Below, in pieces: positions 28,217 through 35,746 of a stretch of 64,000 bases of DNA. Source of the DNA: Kiloniella sp. EL199 (lineage in GTDB: Bacteria; Pseudomonadota; Alphaproteobacteria; Kiloniellales; Kiloniellaceae); the NCBI RefSeq assembly GCF_900313065.1, contig NZ_OMPU01000006.1:376295-440294 (forward strand). The letters are read 5' to 3'. The position numbers and the translations under genes are program-made. Under the pieces are notes generated by a model that saw nothing but the letters and a program-made list of their open reading frames with translations, ran no database searches and had not been told where the DNA came from. Each line of letters begins with the position of its first letter. The first letter of the stretch is position 1.

Positions 28217-28585
28217 TTAGGAGGAATAGGGCGGTGCCCTTGAGCCATAGGCCAAATGTCTTTGTAGAGATGCCAGATGACTATCAGAAACTCTGTTGCT
28301 TGAGTGTGTTGATAGAGTGACAAGTTCTACATGGTAGCTGAGTACTGATAGATGTTGATCCGCGTGCAGAGAAAACACACAGTCAGAGCTCGTTTCAAGC
28401 TGTTGTTCTTCGTCAGAAGGAACCGCAATTTCTTTTATGCCCTCAGGGGTACATATAACAAGGGTAAAACTATCATTGGCAAAACTGGTCATCATCCCTT
28501 GCGGAATTAATGAGACAGCAAGAAACTGTAGTAAAAGCACAAGCTTTACTATCTTTCCTGTTACTGTCCCTGATTGCCAGTTCAT
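28217..28585 (-). CDS. DUF2946-like small exported protein
   Basis: About 122 aa. A single N-terminal hydrophobic segment (KLVLLLQFLAVSLIPQG) is followed by ICTPEGIKEI, a Cys in SDCVFSLHADQHL, and a C-terminus ending YGSRAPP. This layout matches DUF2946-type proteins, which often neighbour copper or iron uptake genes. The C-x-x-C usual in the family is reduced to single cysteines here, so the assignment is tentative. The start at ATG 28585 has AAGGA 7 bases upstream. The PepSY gene follows on the same strand. Confidence 0.7.
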   Translation of the reverse strand: MNWQSGTVTGKIVKLVLLLQFLAVSLIPQGMMTSFANDSFTLVICTPEGIKEIAVPSDEEQQLETSSDCVFSLHADQHLSVLSYHVELVTLSTHSSNRVSDSHLASLQRHLAYGSRAPPYSS

Positions 28586-28782
28586 CAATAAGTCCTTTTG
28601 TTATTGTGCTTATAGTTGACAAAAGCGCGTCAGGACAACTCTAAATTTGTGGCAATCCTGAGAAGATTGTTGTTTCGAGAAGGCATTGTTTGTAGCCTGA
28701 TCAAGTCGTTTGTGTAGCTTTTTTTCTACCATTTTTTCTTTTACTGTTTGCCGTCTTATTATTTGCAAGGACTAAGATTATC

Positions 28783-29232
28783 ATGAATTGGAAGATCTAT
28801 TTATCTGGCGAAATTCATACAAACTGGCGCGAAGAAATAGAACAACAGGTAAAGGCTTTGGAGTTACCTGTTAAAATCTATGCACCCGTTACTGATCACG
28901 CATCTTCTGATGATTGTGGTGTCTCTATCCTCGGGGCAGAAGAAGATAAATTCTGGCATGATAATAAAGGGGCAAGAGTAAACGCGATTCGAACCCGAAC
29001 ACTGATTGAGAAGTCCGACATTGTCGTGGTGTGCTTTGGAGAGAAATATAAACAGTGGAATGCTGCTTTTGATGCTGGTTATGCATCTGCTTTGGGAAAA
29101 TCGCTGATCATTATGCACGGTCCAGATCATCAGCATGCTTTGAAAGAAGTTGACGCTGCGGCACTTGCTGTTACCCGAACACCGGATGAAGTTGTGAATG
29201 TTTTACGATATGTGATCCGTGGAGAGCTTTAA
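28783..29232 (+). CDS. YtoQ family protein
   Basis: 149-aa cytoplasmic protein of the YtoQ family, related to the nucleoside 2-deoxyribosyltransferase fold. Function is not established. Typical segments are IYLSGEIHTNWREEI at the start, NAIRTRTLIEKSDIVVVCFGEKYKQWNAAFDAGYA in the middle, and a C-terminal region with TPDEVVNVLRYV. The Glu and Asp in these blocks correspond to the substrate pocket of the related transferases. A CinA-like gene follows 76 bp later on the same strand. Confidence 0.9.
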   Translation: MNWKIYLSGEIHTNWREEIEQQVKALELPVKIYAPVTDHASSDDCGVSILGAEEDKFWHDNKGARVNAIRTRTLIEKSDIVVVCFGEKYKQWNAAFDAGYASALGKSLIIMHGPDHQHALKEVDAAALAVTRTPDEVVNVLRYVIRGEL

Positions 29233-29308
29233 TTTACTAGGGAAATACTGACTTAACCTAAGTGGTTTGAAATGTGTCAGCAAAAGCGAATTGGGGTTAA
29301 AGGGTAAG

Positions 29309-30034
29309 ATGGAACGTATTTATAAGGCGTGTCTGGTTATCATTGGAAATGAAATTCTGTCAGGGCGCACTCAGGATTCAAATCTCTCTTTTCTAGGTGA
29401 ACAGCTGAATAAAATCGGGATCAGAATGGAAGAAGCCAGAGTTGTGCCCGATATTCCAGAACGCATCATAAATACCGTTAATGAAGTGCGAAGCCATTTT
29501 GATTATGTCTTTACAACAGGCGGGATTGGTCCGACCCATGACGATATAACATCACAATGTGTTGCTGATGCTTTTGCCGTTCCGCTGATTCTTCACCCTG
29601 ATGCGCACAAGGCAATGTTATCATTTTATGGCGAAGAGCAGTTAACCGAAGCTCGTTTGCGAATGGCCCATGTTCCGCAGGGTGCCAGGTTGATAGAAAA
29701 TGATATATCGATTGCCCCGGGATATCAGATCGAAAACGTTTTTGTCCTGGCGGGCGTGCCCAAGATAATGCAATCAATGTTCGCTAAGTTGGCACCGGAT
29801 CTTACGGGTGGGAAACCAATGATTTCCAGAACTTTGACGTCTCATGCAAAAGAGGGCGAAATTGCCAAGGATCTCGGTGATATTCAGCGAAAATACCCTG
29901 ACGTTGATGTCGGTAGCTACCCGTTTATGGGGCGTGGTGGTACAGGTGTGCGCATTGTGATGCGCTCCACTGATGAAGGTTTACTCATGAAGTGTGAAGA
30001 AGAAGTTGATGTTGTTCTTAACAGCTATACATGA
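29309..30034 (+). CDS. Molybdopterin-binding domain protein (CinA N-terminal type)
   Basis: 241-aa protein of the MoaB/Mog (MoCF_biosynth) fold that forms the N-terminal part of CinA; related stand-alone proteins exist across alphaproteobacteria. The motif IIGNEILSGRTQDSN is at the N-terminus, and FTTGGIGPTHDDITSQCVADAF is the family hallmark. No C-terminal deamidase (PncC) domain follows, so it is the short form; CinA activities such as ADP-ribose pyrophosphatase are uncertain. The start is ATG 29309 with AGGG close upstream; a TTG at 29267 is less likely. Confidence 0.88.
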   Translation: MERIYKACLVIIGNEILSGRTQDSNLSFLGEQLNKIGIRMEEARVVPDIPERIINTVNEVRSHFDYVFTTGGIGPTHDDITSQCVADAFAVPLILHPDAHKAMLSFYGEEQLTEARLRMAHVPQGARLIENDISIAPGYQIENVFVLAGVPKIMQSMFAKLAPDLTGGKPMISRTLTSHAKEGEIAKDLGDIQRKYPDVDVGSYPFMGRGGTGVRIVMRSTDEGLLMKCEEEVDVVLNSYT

Positions 30035-30292
30035 TCAGTCCAAGCAGTGGTTCATTTGTCAATTAATTGTAAGGTCAGGTATTTTTTCTGCTTAATCACA
30101 GATAATAATAGAGTAATGTAAAAAGGTTATGCTTAAATATATTAACCATAGTTGCTACTATAAAAATACCAATAGTATGGTTTTATTTATCATTAGGTTG
30201 TTTATTTTCTTGTAATTTTTACGTTTTTGGTTCAGTTTGAAGTGTATGGGATTTTATGAAAATGCACTGAAGTCGACGGGGGATCGATAGAA

Positions 30293-30628
30293 ATGCAAGA
30301 CGTATTAAAAGCAAATATTGAAGAACGCCGTGGCAAGGCACGTGTTGGCGCTGCTTTGAGCGGAAGCTTGAAATTTGGCCCGGAACTTTCCACAAGTTGC
30401 AAAGTAGTGGATGTTTCGGTGACAGGCGTAAAGGTTCAACTTGCTGATACAGTACCTCTCAATAGTGAAGTTACACTCATTTTACCGGGATCGGTTCATT
30501 TTGGTGGTGAGGTAATGTGGCGTCATGGGCTGCAGGTGGGCCTGAAGTTTAGAAATGCGCCTGAAAAAATAGCAGAGCGTCTGTCTGGTTTTCTTAGCAG
30601 TGACGACATGCGGGTTTTGCATAGTTAA
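30293..30628 (+). CDS. PilZ domain protein
   Basis: 111-aa single-domain PilZ protein, a cyclic-di-GMP receptor family. The binding motif is intact: R13-x3-R17 in ERRGKAR, then DVSVTGVKV, matching the (D/N)-x-S-x-x-G pattern, about 25 residues later. WRHGLQVGLKF closes the barrel. It is not next to motility or cellulose genes, so its target is unknown. It is apparently monocistronic. Confidence 0.9.
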   Translation: MQDVLKANIEERRGKARVGAALSGSLKFGPELSTSCKVVDVSVTGVKVQLADTVPLNSEVTLILPGSVHFGGEVMWRHGLQVGLKFRNAPEKIAERLSGFLSSDDMRVLHS

Positions 30629-31047
30629 GCGAGATCACCTGTACTTTATCCAAAATTTACCAGGAGATATAAAAAGCTTTGGCGTGTCCAAGTTGGTTAT
30701 TTTTATTTGAGGAATTTTAGCAGGATTTTCTATTTTTTTGAAAGTCTGTGGTTATCTTCCATCCGGTTTCTTTCAGATGCAGATAAAAAGTATGCTGTGG
30801 CCATGTCCAAAGCTTTTTTTGGAAGGGCCTTTGCGTTAGCCTTGGTAGCTGGCGTGTGGGTTTTGGCAATGCTGGAAACTACGCGAGTGCGACAGGCCGT
30901 GTAATACCTTCTTGAGCTGTTTCGGAATTCCAAGTGTTATTTCTGAATAGCCAATATTCATATATTTATAACTTTGGTTTATTGTGGGAACTGCTAGGAT
31001 CTTTTTGTGTTTCCTGTAGAATTATCCTCTTGATTGATGAGAATAAA
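30629..31047. other. Intergenic region between PilZ and EEP nuclease genes
   Basis: Holds a 65-codon plus-strand frame (TTG 30707 to 30904) whose last 34 codons from ATG 30803 could encode a single-span membrane peptide (FALALVAGVWVLAML). No ribosome-binding site supports either start, so it is not called. The EEP gene frame also extends upstream to 30934 but without a good site. Confidence 0.35.
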
Positions 31048-32103
31048 ATGATGGACTTGAAGATTGCCACCTGGAACCTTTATCAATTCGCCAAGCCCGG
31101 GACATACTGGTACGAACGTGATGAACGTAATGACTATGAACCGGATCAATGGTCTGAGAAAAAAAACTGGATTGGCGATATGCTGGTGAAGCTAGACGCT
31201 GATATTATTGGTTTTCAGGAAATCTTTAGTGTTGATGAGTTCAAGGCTTTTATGACGGAGCAGGGGTATCCACATGTCGCCGTCGTTGATGACCCTGCCA
31301 TTGATCCGGAAGACGACAGTGTTTTTTTAGGGCCTGTAACAGGTATTGCTTCGCGCCACCCTTTTACTATGCAGCCAGCCGCATTGAAATTTCCTCAGGA
31401 ATTACGTGATGATACACAGCTTGAAGAAGATTTTAATTTTCGGCGCGCTATCACGCGTGCAGAGATTGATACACCGCAATTTGGCCAGGTTGTAGTGTAT
31501 GTTTGTCATTTCAAGTCTCAAGGTGCTTTCATTGATAGTGATGCAGTTGCTGCTCATGATGGCTGGAAAACCAGATTTCGCGAACACCTTCGTGCTCGTG
31601 CAATAAAAGACACAGATCAACTTGTTCGCCGGAGTGGTGATGCTGCAGGTGTGTATCTCGCAGCAATGGATGAACTGGACGATGACAACAATAAACCCCT
31701 TATTGTTGTCGGAGACATGAATGATAATCCCCGGTCATCCACGTTGAGAATTCTCACTCAGCAAGAGTGGATTGATAATATTGCTGGTAAACGGCGTGCC
31801 GGTATTGAGGAGGCAAGGGACCGAGCCTGGAATTTTACGTGGCAACTTTTTGATGCTTATAGTCTTTTGCCCAGTCAAAACTCTGCAACTCGCCCTGTGA
31901 CGCATGCTGCCGGATGGCGTTATCCTGCAGAAACATTAGATTATATTCTTGTCTCTAATGCATTGAATCCAAAAAATCCTCATCATGTAGCATCTGTGAC
32001 AGATTTGAAGATTTATTCAGATCATTTTGATGATGCGAGTAAACTGTTAACGACAGATCATGCGCCGGTTTGTGTAACATTAACTCCACGACCCGGTGCA
32101 TAA
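31048..32103 (+). CDS. Endonuclease/exonuclease/phosphatase family protein
   Basis: Metal-dependent phosphodiesterase fold shared by exonuclease III, DNase I and sphingomyelinases. Motifs in order are KIATWNLYQF at the N-terminus, DIIGFQEIF with the metal-binding Glu, IVVGDMNDNPRSS with the Asp/Asn pair, and LLTTDHAPVCV with the C-terminal catalytic Asp-His. About 351 aa from ATG 31048 (31051 is equally possible). No signal peptide is seen from this start, so it is probably cytoplasmic. The substrate is unknown. Confidence 0.85.
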   Translation: MMDLKIATWNLYQFAKPGTYWYERDERNDYEPDQWSEKKNWIGDMLVKLDADIIGFQEIFSVDEFKAFMTEQGYPHVAVVDDPAIDPEDDSVFLGPVTGIASRHPFTMQPAALKFPQELRDDTQLEEDFNFRRAITRAEIDTPQFGQVVVYVCHFKSQGAFIDSDAVAAHDGWKTRFREHLRARAIKDTDQLVRRSGDAAGVYLAAMDELDDDNNKPLIVVGDMNDNPRSSTLRILTQQEWIDNIAGKRRAGIEEARDRAWNFTWQLFDAYSLLPSQNSATRPVTHAAGWRYPAETLDYILVSNALNPKNPHHVASVTDLKIYSDHFDDASKLLTTDHAPVCVTLTPRPGA

Positions 32104-32166
32104 GATATTGTAAGTATATGTAAGTTTAAATTTTTTGAGTATTAAACTGATTGAATGTTATAGAAA

Positions 32167-32212
32167 TAACAATGCCCTTTAAGATAATCAATCATCTTAA
32201 AGGGCATTGTTA
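32167..32212. terminator. Perfect 19-bp hairpin between EEP gene and tRNA-Leu
   Basis: Arms 32167-32185 and 32194-32212 are exact reverse complements with an 8-nt loop. It ends 6 bp from the tRNA 3' end on the minus strand and 64 bp after the plus-strand EEP stop. The T content on either side is modest. It probably terminates one or both transcripts. Confidence 0.7.
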
Positions 32213-32217
32213 CAAAG

Positions 32218-32557
32218 TGGTGCGGACGGCGGGACTTGAACCCGCACGGCCGAAGCCAACGGATTTTCATACCATCTACAGCTTTCACTGCCACGCCTTA
32301 GGTGCAAGCACCGCGCGTTTGTGGTCTGGACTATCCCTTCACCATAACAAGGCCTAACTCACTGATCCTTGCCGTAGGTGCTGCCCGTCTAGTCTCTACA
32401 CCTTCCCAAGTCTCGTTCAAGTCTCAGGCTTGGCTCGGGATTGGCATCATCTTGCGATCTAAGCTTTCCCCGAATTTGAGCAGTTCTACTCTCTGGGTTT
32501 CCCCAAAGGCACTCAATTTTTTAAGTCCGTCGTGTCTACCAATTCCACCACGTCCGC
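32218..32557 (-). tRNA. tRNA-Leu(UAA), interrupted by a group I intron
   Basis: The 5' exon is 32557-32523 (35 nt) and the 3' exon 32267-32218 (50 nt, CCA encoded). Joined, they give an 85-nt class II tRNA. The acceptor stem is GCGGACG/CGTCCGC with A73. The D-arm has the Leu-type AATTGGTAGA. The anticodon stem is ACGGA/TCCGT with loop CTTAAAA (anticodon UAA), the variable arm is GGC-TTCG-GCC, and the T-arm is GCGGG-TTCAAGT-CCCGC. All stems pair perfectly. The intron lies after the first anticodon base. This tRNA reads UUA (and UUG) codons. A 19-bp hairpin follows the 3' end. Confidence 0.97.
32268..32522 (-). ncRNA. Group I intron (IC3-like) within tRNA-Leu(UAA)
   Basis: 255-nt self-splicing-type intron with no internal protein gene. 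The exon end ACUU pairs with intron GAGU across a short A-rich loop, giving P1 with the conserved U.G at the 5' splice site. The intron ends in G (position 32268). Core elements on the minus strand are the P/Q-type AATCCCGAGCCAAGCC (32442-32427), R-type AGAGACTAGACGG (32397-32385) and S-type GGGATAGTCCAGACC (32337-32323). From memory these closely resemble the small tRNA introns of Azoarcus (tRNA-Ile) and Agrobacterium (tRNA-Arg). The insertion site is that of the cyanobacterial and plastid tRNA-Leu intron. Confidence 0.95.
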
Positions 32558-32709
32558 ACGTGTTGTCTAGGACACTTTGTGGGGAAATCTCTCGCCCGAA
32601 AGTGGCTTTGTGTCAATGATTCGTTTTTGACTTTTGAAACTTTTTTTGATTTTTCACCAAATAAAGTATGTGCTCTTGCAATAGGGCAAGAATTTGATTT
32701 TCAACGACA

Positions 32710-33729
32710 TTAAAATTTTTGATCACGTGTTTTGTTCTGATCAATATTATGTGTATCGAGGTCTTCGGTGTTCATTTCACCGCTTTCTTTCGCCCGATCC
32801 AAGTCAACTTGTACGTTGGGGATGAAGTCATCGGCTGTGGCTTCAGCGAGCAACCATTCCCGGAAAACTTTAATTTTTGTAATCTCTGATGTGCTTTGTG
32901 GGGTTACGACATAGTATTGATAGCTTGAAGGGGCCCGTGGTCCAAAAGGGCACACCAGTCGACCGGCTTTAAGATCATCATAAGTAAGAGAGGTGCGGCC
33001 TAATGCAACACCTTGTCCTTCTATGGCTGCTTGTAAAATAAGACTGGAATCGTTGTATCCCGGTCCCTTGTCCGGATCTATATCTGTCACGCCGGCGATA
33101 TGTAACCATCGGCGCCAGTTAACCGCGAACGGCTCTTCACCAACATCATCATGAAGTAATGTGTGATATTTCAGGTCATGCGGTGTTCGAAGTGGAAGAG
33201 GGCCTTTTAACAGATGGGGGCTACAGACAACAAAACTTTCGTCTTCCATCATATTATCTACGCGACAACCAGGATATTGCCCCGCCCCGAACCTGATCGC
33301 TAAATCGACATCATCTCGTGAGAAGTTGCTTTTTGTAATCGTCGCAGAAACCAGAATATCAATCTCGGGATGTTTCCTGCGGAATTTAGGAAGGCGTGGT
33401 AACAGCCATTTTGCGGCAAATGACGGCATCACAGAGACTTTAAGAGTACCGCGATCTCCGCCATCATAAAGCTTCTGCGTGGTAGATTTAATAATATCAA
33501 AAGCTTCGCTGACAGCAGGTAATAGAATTTGTGCTTCGTCCGTAAGGATAAGGCGACGATTCATCCGTCGGAAAAGTTGAATTCCCAGATGATCTTCAAG
33601 TGACTTGATTTGATGACTAATAGCTGCCTGGGTCACAAAAAGTTCTTGGGCAGCCTTCGTGAAAGAGAGCTGTCGGGCGGCGGCTTCAAAGGCGCGTAAA
33701 GCATTCAGAGGGGGCAGGGGTCTTAACAT
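32710..33729 (-). CDS. LysR-family regulator, GcvA-like
   Basis: LysR-type transcription factor. The N-terminal winged helix-turn-helix (residues 6-65) contains FEAAARQLSFTKAAQELFVTQAAISHQIKSLE, and the start PPLNALRAFEAAAR is characteristic of the GcvA subgroup. The effector-binding domain spans about residues 92-300. A hydrophilic tail of roughly 35 residues after residue 300 is longer than usual. It is divergent from the DUF1127 gene, an arrangement that suggests local control of that gene. The effector is unknown; control of glycine cleavage should not be assumed. Confidence 0.9.
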   Translation of the reverse strand: MLRPLPPLNALRAFEAAARQLSFTKAAQELFVTQAAISHQIKSLEDHLGIQLFRRMNRRLILTDEAQILLPAVSEAFDIIKSTTQKLYDGGDRGTLKVSVMPSFAAKWLLPRLPKFRRKHPEIDILVSATITKSNFSRDDVDLAIRFGAGQYPGCRVDNMMEDESFVVCSPHLLKGPLPLRTPHDLKYHTLLHDDVGEEPFAVNWRRWLHIAGVTDIDPDKGPGYNDSSLILQAAIEGQGVALGRTSLTYDDLKAGRLVCPFGPRAPSSYQYYVVTPQSTSEITKIKVFREWLLAEATADDFIPNVQVDLDRAKESGEMNTEDLDTHNIDQNKTRDQKF

Positions 33730-33871
33730 TGTTTCACATTATAAAATCTAATCCGATATATGAAATAACATCGTTTGAGATTGAAATCAAACAGTCATAT
33801 TTTAACTGTATCAAAGAACACAGAGTACAATAGCCCGTTTGGGCGCATTATTTCAGATAAGGAGAACTGTT

Positions 33872-34108
33872 ATGGCAAATGTAACAATGCATAAAACATA
33901 CGCTTTTGGTATGTTGCAGAAGAACAAGCAGAGCGTATCCTTTTTGAAGGCGCCAATTGCTAGTATCATCCAGAAACTGATCACATGGCAAGAACGGTTG
34001 AACGAGCGTGCCAGCCTTCGTGATGCCGATGCTCATTTGCTGTTAGACATGGGAATTTCGACCCAGGCAGCACAAAGCGAAGCATCAAAGCCATTTTGGG
34101 TTCGTTAA
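33872..34108 (+). CDS. DUF1127 domain small protein
   Basis: 78-aa protein with the C-terminal DUF1127 (YjiS-like) motif of about 45 residues, seen as ITWQERLNERASLRDADAHLLLDMGIS and ending PFWVR. In alphaproteobacteria such Arg-rich small proteins have been tied to RNA turnover and to phosphate or carbon metabolism, but this one is uncharacterised. The start is ATG 33872, preceded by AAGGAG at ideal spacing; the upstream extension is not supported. It is divergent from a GcvA-like regulator. Confidence 0.88.
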   Translation: MANVTMHKTYAFGMLQKNKQSVSFLKAPIASIIQKLITWQERLNERASLRDADAHLLLDMGISTQAAQSEASKPFWVR

Positions 34109-34132
34109 GATACCAAGTTACCCTGCCCCGAC

Positions 34133-34166
34133 GCGCTATCGGGTTCTTCTGACAAGAAGGTAGCGC
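34133..34166 (+). other. Bulged hairpin downstream of the DUF1127 gene
   Basis: GCGCTA (34133-34138) pairs with TAGCGC (34161-34166), and inside it TTCTT (34144-34148) pairs with AAGAA (34154-34158), with a purine-rich internal loop. It lies in the 3' untranslated region ahead of the terminator and may be a 3'-UTR structure or sRNA part. Confidence 0.4.
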
Positions 34167-34188
34167 AACTTCCTTTGTGGAACTTTAT

Positions 34189-34230
34189 AAAGCCCGTTAA
34201 CAGTTCGCCGACAGCTGTTGATGGGCTTTT
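34189..34230 (+). terminator. Intrinsic terminator after the DUF1127 gene
   Basis: Long stem AAAGCCCGTTAACAG paired with CTGTTGATGGGCTTT (two G.U pairs), ending in TTTT, ahead of the convergent nadK gene. Confidence 0.75.
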
Positions 34231-34295
34231 GAAGTTCTTAAGGGGATTTCTTGCTAGATCCAGAAAGAAAAGCCAGTTTCTTAGTCGAAATTTAA

Positions 34296-35063
34296 TCAGG
34301 GAAGAAACTGTTCGCGAATGATGCGTTCTTCAAGATTATGCTCTTCATCAAAAAGAAGATTCATGTCCACGCTATCATCCTGACGCACACTAACGCGCTT
34401 GACGTGTTTAATTTCCGTAAAGTCAGCGGTTGCTGATATGGGACGTTTTTCCGTGTCCAGGGTTCTGAAGGTAACTTCTGCTGTTGCCGGAAGGAGTGCG
34501 CCCCGCCATCGCCTTGGTCTAAAAGCGCTAATGGGTGTCATGGCCAAGAGAGATGCACCTATGGGGACAATAGGGCCGTGGGCGGACAGGTTATAGGCTG
34601 TGCTACCTGCGGGTGTTGATAGAATGACACCATCACATACGAGTTCCTGCATGCGTTCTATACTATCAATATCTATCCTGATGCTCGCTGCCTGACGGCT
34701 ATCTCGATGCAGGGAAACTTCGTTGATAGCAAGGGCTTCAAACTTTTGTCCGCTGACGGTTTCTACAGACATACGTAAAGGGTGCAAGGTGATCTTTACG
34801 GCCTTTTCAATGCGTTGATCAAGTTGATCTTCGTTATATTCATTGAGCAAAAAGCCAATGGTGCCACGGTTCATACCGTAGATAGGAACGTCCAGCCCGA
34901 TAAATTGATGCAAGGTTTCCAGCATGAAGCCATCCCCCCCCAAGGCAACGATCACGTCTGCTTCGTCCGGAGAAGCAGCTTGGTATTTATTCTTTAGACA
35001 TTCCAGTGCATTGGTTGCCCGTTCTGTTTCAGAAGCAACAAATGCAATACGTTTTCTGCTCAT
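34296..35063 (-). CDS. nadK: NAD kinase
   Basis: Phosphorylates NAD+ to NADP+ with ATP. The catalytic GGDG motif is at residues 42-45, the conserved NRGTIGFL follows, and the NAD-binding block is [21 protein letters not shown]. 255 aa is the typical length for alphaproteobacterial NadK, which lacks N-terminal extensions. It stands alone, convergent with the DUF1127 gene. Confidence 0.96.
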   Translation of the reverse strand: MSRKRIAFVASETERATNALECLKNKYQAASPDEADVIVALGGDGFMLETLHQFIGLDVPIYGMNRGTIGFLLNEYNEDQLDQRIEKAVKITLHPLRMSVETVSGQKFEALAINEVSLHRDSRQAASIRIDIDSIERMQELVCDGVILSTPAGSTAYNLSAHGPIVPIGASLLAMTPISAFRPRRWRGALLPATAEVTFRTLDTEKRPISATADFTEIKHVKRVSVRQDDSVDMNLLFDEEHNLEERIIREQFLP

Positions 35064-35221
35064 CGCTTTATTCTCATGGCAGCCAGCTTTTCCCGCAAAA
35101 CATCACAAACACTACTGATATGTATTTCACAAATAATAACAATAGACTGACAGCCACTTGCAGCGCTGTCAAAATGTCTGATACTGATTAAGAAATAAAA
35201 TAGTCAAAAGGGGTGCTTATT

Positions 35222-35707
35222 TTGATCCGTCCATTGCTTTTCACAATTCTGACCATCATCGGTTATAGCAGTTTTTTCAGTACATCACTTCAGGCCGCTG
35301 ACAGACATGCAGGTTATTATTATCCTGAACCTGTCTACCGGGAAATCTACAAAGCCAGAGCCAAGCAAATTGCAACATCAAACCGCAAAACACGTATTGC
35401 TTTCGTGACTTCTATTACGCAACAGAACATGCAACGGGAATTTGCCCCTACGGCGGCTATTTTTGCCAAGGGAGATGACGCGCAAAAGCTTATTATTGTT
35501 GGTTTGGAAGATGGCCGGCTGGATACAATCTATCGCGCGCGGGCAATCTTTGCCAATATGACTGCGGGGGCCAGAACGCTTCCGGTTTTTCAGGAGTTGG
35601 GTGTTGAAGATGTCTTTACCTTCTTTGATCTTGCGGCCTTGATGGGATTTACCCAGATTACCATTACGAATGGCCGGAATTTTACCCATCAGGTTATTCT
35701 TCAGTGA
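35222..35707 (+). CDS. Exported protein, unknown function
   Basis: About 161 aa with an N-terminal signal peptide (hydrophobic core LLFTILTIIGYSSFFSTSLQA, likely cut before AADRHAG). The mature protein looks like a compact alpha/beta domain: RIAFVTSITQQ, AQKLIIVGLEDGRL, and a C-terminal TQITITNGRNFTHQV. I do not recognise a family. The start is uncertain: TTG 35222 has AAGGGG 8 bases upstream, while GTG 35213 is in frame but too close to that site. An MFS transporter gene follows 39 bp later and may be co-transcribed. Confidence 0.7.
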   Translation: MIRPLLFTILTIIGYSSFFSTSLQAADRHAGYYYPEPVYREIYKARAKQIATSNRKTRIAFVTSITQQNMQREFAPTAAIFAKGDDAQKLIIVGLEDGRLDTIYRARAIFANMTAGARTLPVFQELGVEDVFTFFDLAALMGFTQITITNGRNFTHQVILQ

Positions 35708-35746
35708 TATATTCATCTATTCTGCGTTGCTAAGTAACAGAGCGTT

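Noticed and set aside
30707..30904. 65-codon frame, or 34-codon version from 30803, with one hydrophobic stretch
   Set aside because: No ribosome-binding site at TTG 30707 or ATG 30803; a hydrophobic segment alone in an AT-rich spacer is weak evidence.
32151..32619. Two plus-strand frames across the tRNA-Leu locus
   Set aside because: They read through the antisense of tRNA exons and intron core; the RNA structure explains the sequence and no endonuclease motif is present.
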